Positions 16,818 to 24,890 of a DNA stretch of 39,635 bases are shown here, piece after piece; the stretch's first letter is position 1; each line of letters begins with the position of its first letter. The stretch comes from Flavobacteriales bacterium. GTDB lineage: Bacteria > Bacteroidota > Bacteroidia > Flavobacteriales_D > Sanyastnellaceae. The notes beneath the pieces are model-generated. The model saw only the letters and a program-made list of their open reading frames with translations. It did no database searches and had not been told where the DNA came from. Made by a program: the position numbers and the translations under genes. The stretch is from contig CANHWU010000008.1 of the NCBI GenBank assembly GCA_947464415.1, positions 1 through 39,635 of the forward strand, read 5' to 3'.

Positions 16818-18084
16818 TTCCTGATTTTAATTCGATTACCGTTATTTCGGGATGGATTCCCACTCGTCCTGGAAATCCCAGACAACCCAAACCTCTGTTC
16901 ACATATAAATATTGATTTCCCTCCTGATACAAGCCTCCCCAACGTTTGTATCCAAACCATTTAGAAGGACTCCATTTGATGCCCCATTCCGGTACCTCCA
17001 CCCCAAACTGAGCGCCGTGGGTATGGCCACTTAGCGTTAAAGAAATATTCTTTTTGCCTAATACTTGCTCTTCAAAATGGGTCGGGTCGTGGGATAAAAG
17101 AAGTTGAAACGACCCTTCGTCTACTTGAGACAAGGCGGCCTCTAAATCACCATATTGAAAAAAATTTCGGCCCCAATTTTCTATCCCGATCAAAGCCATT
17201 CGATCGCCATTTCGCTCCAGCACCCGAGATTGATTCTTGATCAAGTCAAATCCCATCTCCCGATGGATCTCTTCAAACCGCACTCTATTTTCGGCTCTTC
17301 GTTGAATCGACTCCTCACTTTCATCGCGATAAACATATCGAGCGTAATCATGGTTGCCAAAAATCGAAAATTTGCCAAGTGGTGCGGTCATTTCAGCAAA
17401 TAAATCAATATACGGTTCCGCTTCCTCCGCCAAATTATTCACCAAATCACCGGTAAAAACAATGATATCTGGCTTTTCCTGCATGATCAATTGAATAGCG
17501 GGACGCACATCTTCTACTTCTCCCGGACCAAAGGTCCCGAGATGAGCATCGGAAATTTGCACCAACTTCATGCCATCAAAGCCCTTCGGAAGATTGGGAA
17601 AAACAATGGACTCTCTTCTGATCTGAAAATTGTATTTCCCTTTGAGCATTCCGTAGACAAAAGAACCAAACATCAAAGTAGATACCCCTAAACCGAGTTG
17701 GTTTAAAAACTGGATTCGGCTCATCCCCTCTTGTACCTCCTGGCGCTGCGCAAACCATTTGAACCAAATCCAACGAAATCCATTGAGAATATCGGAAGAG
17801 AAATGAAAAACCGAGAAAGTAAGCTTGGTAATGCCCAACACGAAAATCCAACTCATGATGTTCATGAACCACTCCGGAGGTTTTCCATTGCCCATTTGCG
17901 CAGTCATGATCATCAACACAAAAAGAATCACCATGATCACAGTGGGAGTCCAGTATACAAAAGTGATGATTCGCTTGATTTGTTGAGGCCATTGGTGGGT
18001 CAACTGCCTAATACCCTTAAAGGCATAGGCATCGATCAGTAAAAAGAAAATGGAAAATAAAATGGGGAAAAGAATATTCTTCAT
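16810..18084 (-). CDS. Membrane-anchored calcineurin-like metallophosphoesterase
   Basis: The first ~150 residues carry several hydrophobic segments (ILFPILFSIFFLLIDAYAF and VIMVILFVLMIM among them). The catalytic domain follows with all metal-site motifs: ISDAHLG, FTGDLVNN, FGNHDY, LLSHDPTHF and LSGHTHGAQFG. This resembles the YaeI/YkuE group, membrane-associated phosphodiesterases proposed to act on lipid-linked substrates such as UDP-diacylglucosamine. The exact reaction is inference. The length is 424 residues. A TAGTTTTG box ends 4 nt before the ATG. It overlaps the downstream PAP2 gene. Confidence 0.9.
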   Translation of the reverse strand: MKNILFPILFSIFFLLIDAYAFKGIRQLTHQWPQQIKRIITFVYWTPTVIMVILFVLMIMTAQMGNGKPPEWFMNIMSWIFVLGITKLTFSVFHFSSDILNGFRWIWFKWFAQRQEVQEGMSRIQFLNQLGLGVSTLMFGSFVYGMLKGKYNFQIRRESIVFPNLPKGFDGMKLVQISDAHLGTFGPGEVEDVRPAIQLIMQEKPDIIVFTGDLVNNLAEEAEPYIDLFAEMTAPLGKFSIFGNHDYARYVYRDESEESIQRRAENRVRFEEIHREMGFDLIKNQSRVLERNGDRMALIGIENWGRNFFQYGDLEAALSQVDEGSFQLLLSHDPTHFEEQVLGKKNISLTLSGHTHGAQFGVEVPEWGIKWSPSKWFGYKRWGGLYQEGNQYLYVNRGLGCLGFPGRVGIHPEITVIELKSGNV

Positions 18085-18088
18085 GTGC

Positions 18089-18096
18089 CAAAACTA
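18089..18096 (-). promoter_or_regulatory. -7 promoter box of the metallophosphoesterase gene
   Basis: TAGTTTTG on the minus strand ends 4 nt before the ATG at 18084, another predicted leaderless start. Confidence 0.55.
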
Positions 18097-18143
18097 CTTT
18101 GTAAAAGATGACAACAAAGTAAAATTCTCATTGTTTAACATGC

Positions 18144-18752
18144 TCATTCGACCCTTAACTGAAACAATCGATACAAATCTTCCAAAGCCGGGTTTTCCTT
18201 GCGCCAAACCTCAAATTTTTGACCGTCCGTAAGCATCGAAATCACCCGCTCATCCTCTTTTTGCACATAGGTTTCTAATTTCAGACCAGGCAAATTTTTA
18301 TTTCTGAAAAAAGCAGCGACCTCTCCTCTTACCTCATTGAAATAAATCACTTGCGTTTCACTGGGAAAAGAAAAAACAGCAGTGTATGAATCTGATTTAT
18401 ATTGCAAAACCGCTGTTCTCAAAGCCGTATACAATTGACCGAGGGGTAAATTGGAATTAGCCAAATAATCAGCCCAAGCCTCCTGCACTTCTTGCTCCGA
18501 ATACAATCGCAAGGCGGGTTCCTCCTCCTCTTCAATAGATTCCTTCTTTTCTTCTACTTTCTTGATTTCGGCAAAAATGGACACAACATCTTTGGATTGG
18601 GCGATGATTTCCTTCATCCCCAGCTTTGCCTTTGGAATTTCAAATACCTTCTTACTGTCAACCTCCGCGGCTTCCATCTTCGCAGCTGCGGGTGAGGTAA
18701 TTTTCTCTGTTAATGGGGCGCCTGCACTTGCTCCCCTGAATGGGATGATCCT
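18144..18752 (-). CDS. dnaX: DnaX, tau-specific C-terminal region in shifted frame
   Basis: In the frame one base ahead of the gamma ORF, translation is open from the base after the first T of the gamma stop: RIIPFRGASAGAPLTEKIT, then a charged linker and a folded end (LYTALRTAVLQYKSDSY, FEVWRKENPALEDL). The ORF track shows only the part from an internal ATG at 18677. Position, linker composition and length (~200 residues) fit the tau-specific part of DnaX, which binds the polymerase alpha subunit and the helicase. A full tau of about 560 residues requires a net -1 or +2 shift at the upstream A11 run. No start signal was seen that would make this a separate gene. Confidence 0.75.
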   Translation of the reverse strand, partial: RIIPFRGASAGAPLTEKITSPAAAKMEAAEVDSKKVFEIPKAKLGMKEIIAQSKDVVSIFAEIKKVEEKKESIEEEEEPALRLYSEQEVQEAWADYLANSNLPLGQLYTALRTAVLQYKSDSYTAVFSFPSETQVIYFNEVRGEVAAFFRNKNLPGLKLETYVQKEDERVISMLTDGQKFEVWRKENPALEDLYRLFQLRVE

Positions 18753-18776
18753 ATTTTTTTTTTTCGCCTTCCCTCC
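18751..18776 (-). promoter_or_regulatory. A11 slippery site with upstream SD-like element in dnaX
   Basis: On the minus strand the order is GGAGGG (18776-18771), AAGGCG, eleven A's (18764-18754), then TAG (18753-18751). The gamma frame reads GAA AAA AAA AAA TAG. An A-run of this length can cause RNA polymerase slippage, and the SD-like GGAGGG recalls the stimulatory element upstream of the E. coli dnaX frameshift site. mRNA with 10 or 13 A's would join gamma to the tau frame. Confidence 0.6.
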
Positions 18777-19833
18777 GGTTGGATTGAATGCTGCAAATCT
18801 TCATCATCGTCAACTCCACCAAGAGTCGTTGATGTTTACTTCCTCGATAATGGATATCACAATCATTGATCAAATCCATCGCTGCTATTAAAAAACGAAT
18901 ATCTACTAAGGCCGATTGTTCCTGATACTTTGCAGCCACATTCTCAGACACCTCAAGCAGGGCTATGGTGGCAGGATCCTTACATACCATCAATCTCCTC
19001 AAATGAGCACCCCACCCTACCACAAAATGATGGGCATCAAAACCCTTGTTCATGATGTCATTCAATAGTAAAAGACAGCCTGAAATATTCTCTTCAAACG
19101 ACATTTGTGTCAATTTGAAATAATACTCGTGATCTAACACATTGAGGTTCTCAATGACCGCGTTGTAGGTCAAGCTCTTTCCACAAAAGGCCACCAATTG
19201 ATCAAAGATGGACAATGCATCGCGCATCGCTCCATCCGCCTTTTCTGCAATGACGTGCAATGCATCCGGCTCAAAAGACACCTGTTCCTTTTGGGCGATG
19301 ATTCCTAGATATTCAGTCATGTCATTGACCTTGATACGACTGAAATCAAAAATTTGACAGCGACTAAGTATTGTCGGTATGATTTTGTGTTTTTCTGTTG
19401 TCGCTAAAATAAAAATCGCGTGGGCTGGCGGCTCTTCCAATGTTTTCAGAAAAGCGTTGAATGCTCCGGTACTCAGCATGTGTACCTCGTCAATAATGTA
19501 CACTTTGTATTTCCCAACTTGTGGGGGAATCCGCACCGTGTCCACAATACTTCTAATATCCTCCACCCCATTGTGCGATGCCGCATCCAGTTCAAAAACA
19601 TTAAAACTTAAATCTAAATTTTCTTCTGCATCCTTCTGATTTACTGCCTTGGCAAAAATCCGAGCACAGGTAGTTTTACCCACTCCTCTTGGACCACAGA
19701 ACAAATAGGCCTGAGCAATTTGCTCAGTGGCGATGGCATTTTGCAAGGTGCGAGTAATACTCTTTTGCCCCACTACGGTTTCCCAAGTATCAGGACGATA
19801 TTTCCTCGCTGAAACGATGAACTGCTCTGCCAT
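18751..19833 (-). CDS. dnaX: DNA polymerase III gamma subunit (DnaX, gamma frame)
   Basis: The clamp-loader ATPase has 360 residues. Motifs are RKYRPDTWETVVGQ, Walker A GPRGVGKTT (~47-55), ELDAASHNG, Walker B IIDEVHML (~113-120), LKTLEEPPAHAIFILATTEK, sensor TILSRCQIFDF and GAMRDALSIFDQL. It loads the sliding clamp as part of the DnaX complex. The four-Cys zinc module normally between Walker A and ELDAAS is absent, replaced by a short acidic stretch. The start is moved to ATG 19833 (MAEQFIVSARKYRP), 4 nt after a CATCTTTG box, rather than 19866. The frame ends in KKK-stop exactly at the A11 run. See the tau entry. Confidence 0.93.
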   Translation of the reverse strand: MAEQFIVSARKYRPDTWETVVGQKSITRTLQNAIATEQIAQAYLFCGPRGVGKTTCARIFAKAVNQKDAEENLDLSFNVFELDAASHNGVEDIRSIVDTVRIPPQVGKYKVYIIDEVHMLSTGAFNAFLKTLEEPPAHAIFILATTEKHKIIPTILSRCQIFDFSRIKVNDMTEYLGIIAQKEQVSFEPDALHVIAEKADGAMRDALSIFDQLVAFCGKSLTYNAVIENLNVLDHEYYFKLTQMSFEENISGCLLLLNDIMNKGFDAHHFVVGWGAHLRRLMVCKDPATIALLEVSENVAAKYQEQSALVDIRFLIAAMDLINDCDIHYRGSKHQRLLVELTMMKICSIQSNRREGEKKK

Positions 19834-19837
19834 GGAA

Positions 19838-19845
19838 CAAAGATG
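19838..19845 (-). promoter_or_regulatory. -7 promoter box of dnaX
   Basis: CATCTTTG (one mismatch to TAnnTTTG) ends 4 nt before the ATG at 19833 on the minus strand. It lies inside the ORF-track extension, supporting the shorter start. Confidence 0.5.
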
Positions 19846-19921
19846 CGATTGAAAGCTGAAATCCAAAAAAAGTGATATTCACACTTTATGCACATTCGAG
19901 AAATTTCGATTAAAATCCCAA

Positions 19922-19929
19922 TATCTTTC
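19922..19929 (+). promoter_or_regulatory. -7 promoter box of the amino-acid permease gene
   Basis: TATCTTTC matches at seven of eight positions and ends 4 nt before the ATG at 19934, predicting a leaderless transcript. Confidence 0.5.
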
Positions 19930-19933
19930 CCCC

Positions 19934-21349
19934 ATGAATTCAAACAAAAAACTCAGTTTATGGGATGGAGTGATGATAGTATCGGGCTCCATGATAGGAT
20001 CCGGTATTTTCATAGTCAGCGCTGGAATGACACAAGCCGTCTTCAGTCCGGCATGGCTGTTAACCATGTGGGTATTGACCGGGTTTATCACCATTGCGGC
20101 TGCCCTGAGCTACGGTGAGCTTGCCGGCATGTTTCCCAAAGCTGGAGGACAATACGTTTATTTGAAAGAAGCCTATCATCCCATCATCGGATTTCTCTAC
20201 GGTTGGAGTTTTTTTACCGTCATTCAAACGGGAACCATCGCAGCGGTAGGAGTGGCATTCAGCAAATTCACCGGTTACTTTATCCCCATTTTTGAAATGA
20301 AAGAGCAAAATGCTCTTCTTCAGCTACCACTCGGGTTTGGACATCTCACTATTTATCCAGCTCAACTATTGGCCATCTTTACCATTATACTTTTAACCTA
20401 TTTGAATGCCAAAAGCATCGAAAACGGAAAAAGAATTCAAGGTGTTTTTACCGCCACCAAACTCATCGCGCTTTTCGGTCTATTGGCCTTTGGGCTTATT
20501 TTAGGCTTTAATTCCTCTATTTGGAATGCCAATTGGAATTTGGGATGGCAAAATATGAGCATGAGCAAAGAAGGTATTTTGAGTGGCTTAGCCCTGTCAG
20601 GATTAGTTGGAGGAATAGCCAGTGCCTTGGTAGGTTCCGTATTTAGCAGTGATGCATGGAACAATGTGACCTTCATCGCGGGTGAAATCAAAGATCCAGA
20701 AAAGAATATTGGACGATCATTGCTCATGGGTACCATTATCGTTACCATCATTTACTTGGGAATGAACATCATGTATTTGGGTACGCTAAGCATGGAACAA
20801 ATCGCCTTGGCTCCAGAAGAAAGAGTGGGTGTTGCGGCTTCACAATCGATATTCGGACCGATAGGAACCAGCATCATAGCTGCCCTGATCATGATTTCCA
20901 CCTTCGGATGTAACAATGGTTTGATCTTGAGCGGAGCTAGAGTGTATCACACCATGGCCCAGGATCGACTATTTCTGCCCCAAGCAGCAAAAGTTAATAG
21001 CAAAGGGATTCCTGCCTGGGCATTATGGGCGCAATGCGCTTGGGCATCCGTACTTTGCTTGAGTGGAAAATATGGTGATTTACTCAACTATGTGGTTTTT
21101 GTGGTGATGATTTTTTATGTGTTGACCATAGCGGGGGTCATTGTTCTCAGAATCCAAAGGCCAGAAGCGACAAGGACATACAGGACTCCGTTATACCCAT
21201 TTTTACCTATCATTTACATTACTTTGGCCAGCGCATTTTGTTTCGCTCTACTCATTTTTCAACCCAACTACACATGGCCCGGCCTTTTTATTGTCCTGCT
21301 TGGGATACCTTTTTTCCTTTACTTCAACAAGGGAAATCAAAAGCGTTAA
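19934..21349 (+). CDS. APC superfamily amino-acid permease
   Basis: The 471-residue integral membrane protein has about twelve hydrophobic segments. The N-terminal APC signature is clear: SLWDGVMIVSGSMIGSGIF (TM1 with the substrate-binding GSGIF break), then SYGELAGMFPKAGGQYVYL. FSSDAWNNVTFIAGEIKDPE is the conserved mid-protein APC segment. The pattern fits the LAT/amino-acid transporter branch, which exchanges or imports amino acids across the inner membrane. The substrate is not predictable. It ends 6 bp from the convergent nuclease gene. Confidence 0.92.
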   Translation: MNSNKKLSLWDGVMIVSGSMIGSGIFIVSAGMTQAVFSPAWLLTMWVLTGFITIAAALSYGELAGMFPKAGGQYVYLKEAYHPIIGFLYGWSFFTVIQTGTIAAVGVAFSKFTGYFIPIFEMKEQNALLQLPLGFGHLTIYPAQLLAIFTIILLTYLNAKSIENGKRIQGVFTATKLIALFGLLAFGLILGFNSSIWNANWNLGWQNMSMSKEGILSGLALSGLVGGIASALVGSVFSSDAWNNVTFIAGEIKDPEKNIGRSLLMGTIIVTIIYLGMNIMYLGTLSMEQIALAPEERVGVAASQSIFGPIGTSIIAALIMISTFGCNNGLILSGARVYHTMAQDRLFLPQAAKVNSKGIPAWALWAQCAWASVLCLSGKYGDLLNYVVFVVMIFYVLTIAGVIVLRIQRPEATRTYRTPLYPFLPIIYITLASAFCFALLIFQPNYTWPGLFIVLLGIPFFLYFNKGNQKR

Positions 21350-21355
21350 ATACCA

Positions 21356-22231
21356 TTACCTACCACACAACTCTCTAAACTCACAAAAGCGGCATTTAGC
21401 AGCATCTTCTGTCATAGAAAATTCCTCTTTGGGTCGCGGAGTATTCGCCTGAACATCTACATTCATCGATTTCATTTCAGCGGTTTCTTGTTGCACGGTA
21501 TCGATGAATTGATGCACATCTTCCATGGTTATGTCAGGGGTTCTCTCTACATACCCGTCCTTGATATAACATACCATGGTTTTGATTTCATCAAAATCAT
21601 TCTCAAAATGATACTTGGCAAAAAGCGAGTAGCCAATGAGCTGCTTTCGATGTTTTGTTAAATCTTCCTTCCCAGTCTTCCAATCCAAGATATAAATGGT
21701 TCGATCAACAGGTAGCATAAAATCCACCTTGCAATAGGCCTTCATCCCTTCAATTCGGGTTTCACCAAATCCAGGTGGCTCAATGATCCAACGGTCCTTG
21801 GAATCCTGGGGTAAATTTCGAATCCACTCGAATCGTTCTGATTGCAGCACATTCTGAAGACATTGTTTCACCGCAGTGATGATCGCGACAGTGTCAATAT
21901 TTTCCTTCTCTTTGTAATACACTTCAATGAAGGTTTTCTTTTGAATGTATTCCAAACAAATCTTCTCCACATATGCCTCTAACCGCGATTGATCGATGAC
22001 CTCACTCGATTTGACCAAGCGCTTCAATAAAGTCTCGATAATATCATGGGCAATATTGCCAATTTCCAATGGAACACTGGTCAATGATTTCAGTGTTGTG
22101 ATCTGCTGTAAACTGAACTCATTGTCAAACTTGCCGTAATAAGTGTAGTAATACTTTCTTTTACAAGCGCTGAAAGTATCGAATCGACTCACGGACCAAC
22201 CCAATTCATGGGTAAAAGAAAAACTCTTCAT
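21356..22231 (-). CDS. Solo PD-(D/E)XK nuclease with predicted Fe-S cluster (Cas4/AddB-like)
   Basis: The 291-residue protein contains the RecB-type nuclease motifs in order: GNIAHDIIE (motif I His), CKVDFMLP (Asp), YILDWKTGK (D-x-K core) and QLIGYSLFA (QxxxY). A Cys near the N-terminus (SACKRKYYY) and three near the C-terminus (CRFCEFRELC) match the four-Cys 4Fe-4S staple of Cas4 and AddB. It should cut single-stranded or end-processed DNA. There is no helicase, Cas gene or CRISPR array nearby. The ATG at 22231 (MKSFSFTH) is chosen because it follows an ATATTTTG box. It could serve replication or repair rather than CRISPR. Confidence 0.85.
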   Translation of the reverse strand: MKSFSFTHELGWSVSRFDTFSACKRKYYYTYYGKFDNEFSLQQITTLKSLTSVPLEIGNIAHDIIETLLKRLVKSSEVIDQSRLEAYVEKICLEYIQKKTFIEVYYKEKENIDTVAIITAVKQCLQNVLQSERFEWIRNLPQDSKDRWIIEPPGFGETRIEGMKAYCKVDFMLPVDRTIYILDWKTGKEDLTKHRKQLIGYSLFAKYHFENDFDEIKTMVCYIKDGYVERTPDITMEDVHQFIDTVQQETAEMKSMNVDVQANTPRPKEEFSMTEDAAKCRFCEFRELCGR

Positions 22232-22310
22232 GACAAAATATTTTATCAAAAGTAGAAATACACCACGACATAAAAAATGTCAATAACCCCATAAGTTATG
22301 CACTTGTGAA

Positions 22311-22318
22311 TATCTTTA
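22311..22318 (+). promoter_or_regulatory. -7 promoter box of the MORN-like gene
   Basis: TATCTTTA matches at seven of eight positions and ends 5 nt before the ATG at 22324. It overlaps the two earlier in-frame starts (GTG 22306, ATG 22318). Confidence 0.45.
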
Positions 22319-22323
22319 TGCGG

Positions 22324-24156
22324 ATGCAGAAAGTCAACACTCTTTTTCTGGGAATGTTATTTACATTCCTCATATCCGTGGTGGAAGCTCAACCCGTATT
22401 TGATTATTACAATAAAAAAGGCGGACTTTATTTCTTCTCTACTTATTATCAAACCGATCGAACTACCCCATTGGAAGGTACAATTGTCGAAGGCGATCCA
22501 TCAGAGCCCAATGCGATTCGAAATTTCAAGAACGGTATTTTGCAAGAAGAAATTCGATATGGACAAAACCGGATTGTACTAGGCCATTATCAAGTAACCA
22601 AAGGAAGAGATACCATTATTTCGCGCTATCAAACCCGAGATGAACTCGATCGCATTTCAGAAAGTTGGATCTTTTATTATAACAGAGAAAAGCGTCGGAT
22701 CATGGACATCACATTGTATCATTCTAATGGAAAAAAAAGAATGCACTACGCCTATGCTGGACTTAAAAAAGACGATTTAGAATACGCCTATCAAACACCG
22801 TTGCCCGACCACATCATCGATTCAGAAGGCTATGGTTTTGACCAAGCGCCCTATGGAAGTGAGGAGGAATGGGATTCCAATGGACAATTGATGAAAAAAT
22901 GTCATTACATTTTCAAGCCATATCGCAGCCTAGATAAAATTCAAGAACTGCATGGTCCATTTGTACTTTATCACAACAACGGAAAAATCAAAGAAATTGG
23001 CCAATATAACGAAGGTAGAAAGCACGGCATTTGGAAAACCTTTCATTACAATGGAAAGATCGCTGAGCAAGGAGAATATGAATACGGATTCCCCATTCAT
23101 ATTTGGGAGGGATTTTATGATGATGGTGCGAAGCAATACATTCGAGACTTTCCTGATCATGCCGATGTCATCAACATTCACAATGAAGTCCAATGGGATG
23201 CCAAAGGAAATAAAACGCAAGAGATTATTTTAGATAGCCTTGGCAATGGAACCAAAACGGTGTGGAATGACCAACAAACCATTATGGAATTCAGTACGAT
23301 TACCATGTGGAATAAAAATTTATTTGGAAAAAAATACACCTATTTCCACAGCGGAAAACTACAGCGCTATCAGGATTTTCATCCCCATGCAGACACCACA
23401 CTTTCTGAATTTTGGGGAAATGGCGTGCAAATGCGCTTGCATATTCGATCCAATGGTGTTTCTACACAGCGCGAATTCAATGAGTCAGGGACATGCACGA
23501 TATTGAGGGAATTTGACGAAATCAACAAGAGTGGAACGACAGAAATAAGAAATGAAAAAGGAGAATTGATTTCTTTAGAAATCAAGAATGGTGAATACAG
23601 TCAATACTTCACCCATGAAAATGAAGTCAGTAAAACTTATTCAAAACTGAATGGTTGGCTTGAAGGACCTTATGACATCACTGAAAACGGGATTACGCGA
23701 CATTACCAATATCACAAAGCCATTCGAAACACGCCAACAGATGGAATGCAGGGAGCTACTCGGTTACTATTGAACCAATCAATAGCCAGAAAACATTTTC
23801 CTACGCTCATAGAATCGTTATTTCCCAATATCGACAGCATACATTTTAAAATGGAACCTAATTTTGATCTGATCAACATGCAGTGGCAAGAGTTAGAAAC
23901 CGAAATGTATCATCACTTGGGAGAAAAATTGAGTACAGAAGAGCCAGAGAATATTTTGAGACCACAGCCAGGGTACTATTGCAATTGGGATTGTGGCAAA
24001 AATTTCACTTTGTTTTCGATTTATAACTACAACAAACCAACGGTTTATATTGTATTTTATAACAACGGAGAATATGAGTTCTTCAATGAATCGACGAATT
24101 GGGAAAAATGGAAAACCTCTGAGATATTTTACAAGGATCTGATGTGGAACGATTAG
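22324..24156 (+). CDS. Large secreted protein with MORN/YwqK-like repeats
   Basis: A good signal peptide (MQKVNTLFLGMLFTFLISVV, cleaved near EAQ) is followed by repeats of the MORN/YwqK kind, such as YHNNGKIKEIGQYNEGRKHG and FHYNGKIAEQGEYEYG, each with an NGK.x.GxY-like core. The repeats occupy roughly the middle of the 610-residue protein. The C-terminal ~130 residues show no recognised domain and end with an aromatic-rich segment (YNYNKPTVYIVFYNNGEYEF). The function is unknown; surface or periplasmic protein contact is plausible. Codon use is more AT-rich than in neighbouring housekeeping genes. It overlaps the convergent methyltransferase gene by four bases. Confidence 0.75.
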   Translation: MQKVNTLFLGMLFTFLISVVEAQPVFDYYNKKGGLYFFSTYYQTDRTTPLEGTIVEGDPSEPNAIRNFKNGILQEEIRYGQNRIVLGHYQVTKGRDTIISRYQTRDELDRISESWIFYYNREKRRIMDITLYHSNGKKRMHYAYAGLKKDDLEYAYQTPLPDHIIDSEGYGFDQAPYGSEEEWDSNGQLMKKCHYIFKPYRSLDKIQELHGPFVLYHNNGKIKEIGQYNEGRKHGIWKTFHYNGKIAEQGEYEYGFPIHIWEGFYDDGAKQYIRDFPDHADVINIHNEVQWDAKGNKTQEIILDSLGNGTKTVWNDQQTIMEFSTITMWNKNLFGKKYTYFHSGKLQRYQDFHPHADTTLSEFWGNGVQMRLHIRSNGVSTQREFNESGTCTILREFDEINKSGTTEIRNEKGELISLEIKNGEYSQYFTHENEVSKTYSKLNGWLEGPYDITENGITRHYQYHKAIRNTPTDGMQGATRLLLNQSIARKHFPTLIESLFPNIDSIHFKMEPNFDLINMQWQELETEMYHHLGEKLSTEEPENILRPQPGYYCNWDCGKNFTLFSIYNYNKPTVYIVFYNNGEYEFFNESTNWEKWKTSEIFYKDLMWND

Positions 24157-24833
24157 ACCGACTGTTGCTCAATGAATTCTCGCACCAGCGTATCACTCCA
24201 ATAAATGGAATGACAAGCCCATTGAATCAAAGTGTCATATTTCTCCTCTTCATCAAACGGAAAGGCACTGCATAGTTGTTGGGTACGTGGTGTAAGGTGC
24301 GAAAGGGCGATTCCAGCCGCCACAGAAACATTAAGACTCTTGCTAAATCCAGACATCGGAATCACCAGTGAAACATCCGCCATTTCTTTTACCTCCTCAG
24401 AAATTCCGGTAAGCTCCGTTCCCATCACCAAAGCTACAGGTCGTGTCGGAATGAAATCGTGAATGGAAATCGCCGTAGGAGAAAAATCAGTTGCTACAAT
24501 TTGAAAACCCTTCTGTTTCAATGGCTGTAAGACTTCCCTTACTGATTGATGGCGTTGAATATTGAGCCAGTCCAATGCCCCCTTTGCGATCTTCCGATTG
24601 ATGGTCCATGGATGCTCATTCTCGATTACATCCACCCAATGAATCCCTAAGGCATCCGCCGATCGCAGAATCGCACTCGCATTCAGCGGTTGGTAGATAT
24701 TCTCCAATACCAAACGCAAGGCACTATTTCTCTGCGACCAAACTTGTTCAAAGAGAGGAATCTTGGTAGCAGACAAATGTTTGCTTAAATGAAAATACAA
24801 TGCCTTCTTTTGCTCAAGAGGTAAATTCTGCAT
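24153..24833 (-). CDS. TrmH/SpoU-family RNA 2'-O-methyltransferase
   Basis: This 226-residue SPOUT enzyme carries the three SpoU motifs: NASAILRSADALGIH, VALVMGTELTGIS and IPMSGFSKSLNVSVAAGIAL, which forms the knot that binds S-adenosylmethionine. The motif arrangement and C-terminal part are closest to TrmH, which methylates the ribose of G18 in tRNA, but an rRNA target cannot be excluded. The start lies 4 nt after a TATTTTTG box that is also the T-tract of the upstream HU terminator. Confidence 0.88.
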   Translation of the reverse strand: MQNLPLEQKKALYFHLSKHLSATKIPLFEQVWSQRNSALRLVLENIYQPLNASAILRSADALGIHWVDVIENEHPWTINRKIAKGALDWLNIQRHQSVREVLQPLKQKGFQIVATDFSPTAISIHDFIPTRPVALVMGTELTGISEEVKEMADVSLVIPMSGFSKSLNVSVAAGIALSHLTPRTQQLCSAFPFDEEEKYDTLIQWACHSIYWSDTLVREFIEQQSV

Positions 24834-24837
24834 CGCA

Positions 24838-24845
24838 CAAAAATA
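24838..24845 (-). promoter_or_regulatory. -7 promoter box of the TrmH-like gene
   Basis: TATTTTTG on the minus strand is a consensus match that ends 4 nt before the ATG at 24833 and coincides with the end of the HU terminator T-tract. Confidence 0.6.
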
Positions 24846-24847
24846 AA

Positions 24848-24870
24848 AAAGCCGCTCGATGAGCGGCTTT
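24848..24870 (-). terminator. Intrinsic terminator of the HU gene
   Basis: A 10-bp stem AAAGCCGCTC/GAGCGGCTTT with a 3-nt loop is followed on the minus strand by TTTATTTTT. It lies 20 nt after the HU stop codon. Confidence 0.88.
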
Positions 24871-24890
24871 CTTTTTCGCTTGAAAGTGAA

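Noticed and set aside
18144-18677. Separate hypothetical gene starting at ATG 18677
   Set aside because: The same frame is open upstream to the dnaX A11 run, no promoter box precedes the ATG, and the sequence fits the tau C-terminal part.
21356-22231. CRISPR-Cas locus suggested by the Cas4-like nuclease
   Set aside because: No other cas genes and no direct-repeat/spacer array were seen anywhere in the window.
22731-23110. MORN-like repeats considered as a YwqK antitoxin of a toxin-antitoxin pair
   Set aside because: The protein is large and secreted and no toxin-like gene is adjacent; the repeat similarity alone does not support a toxin-antitoxin role.
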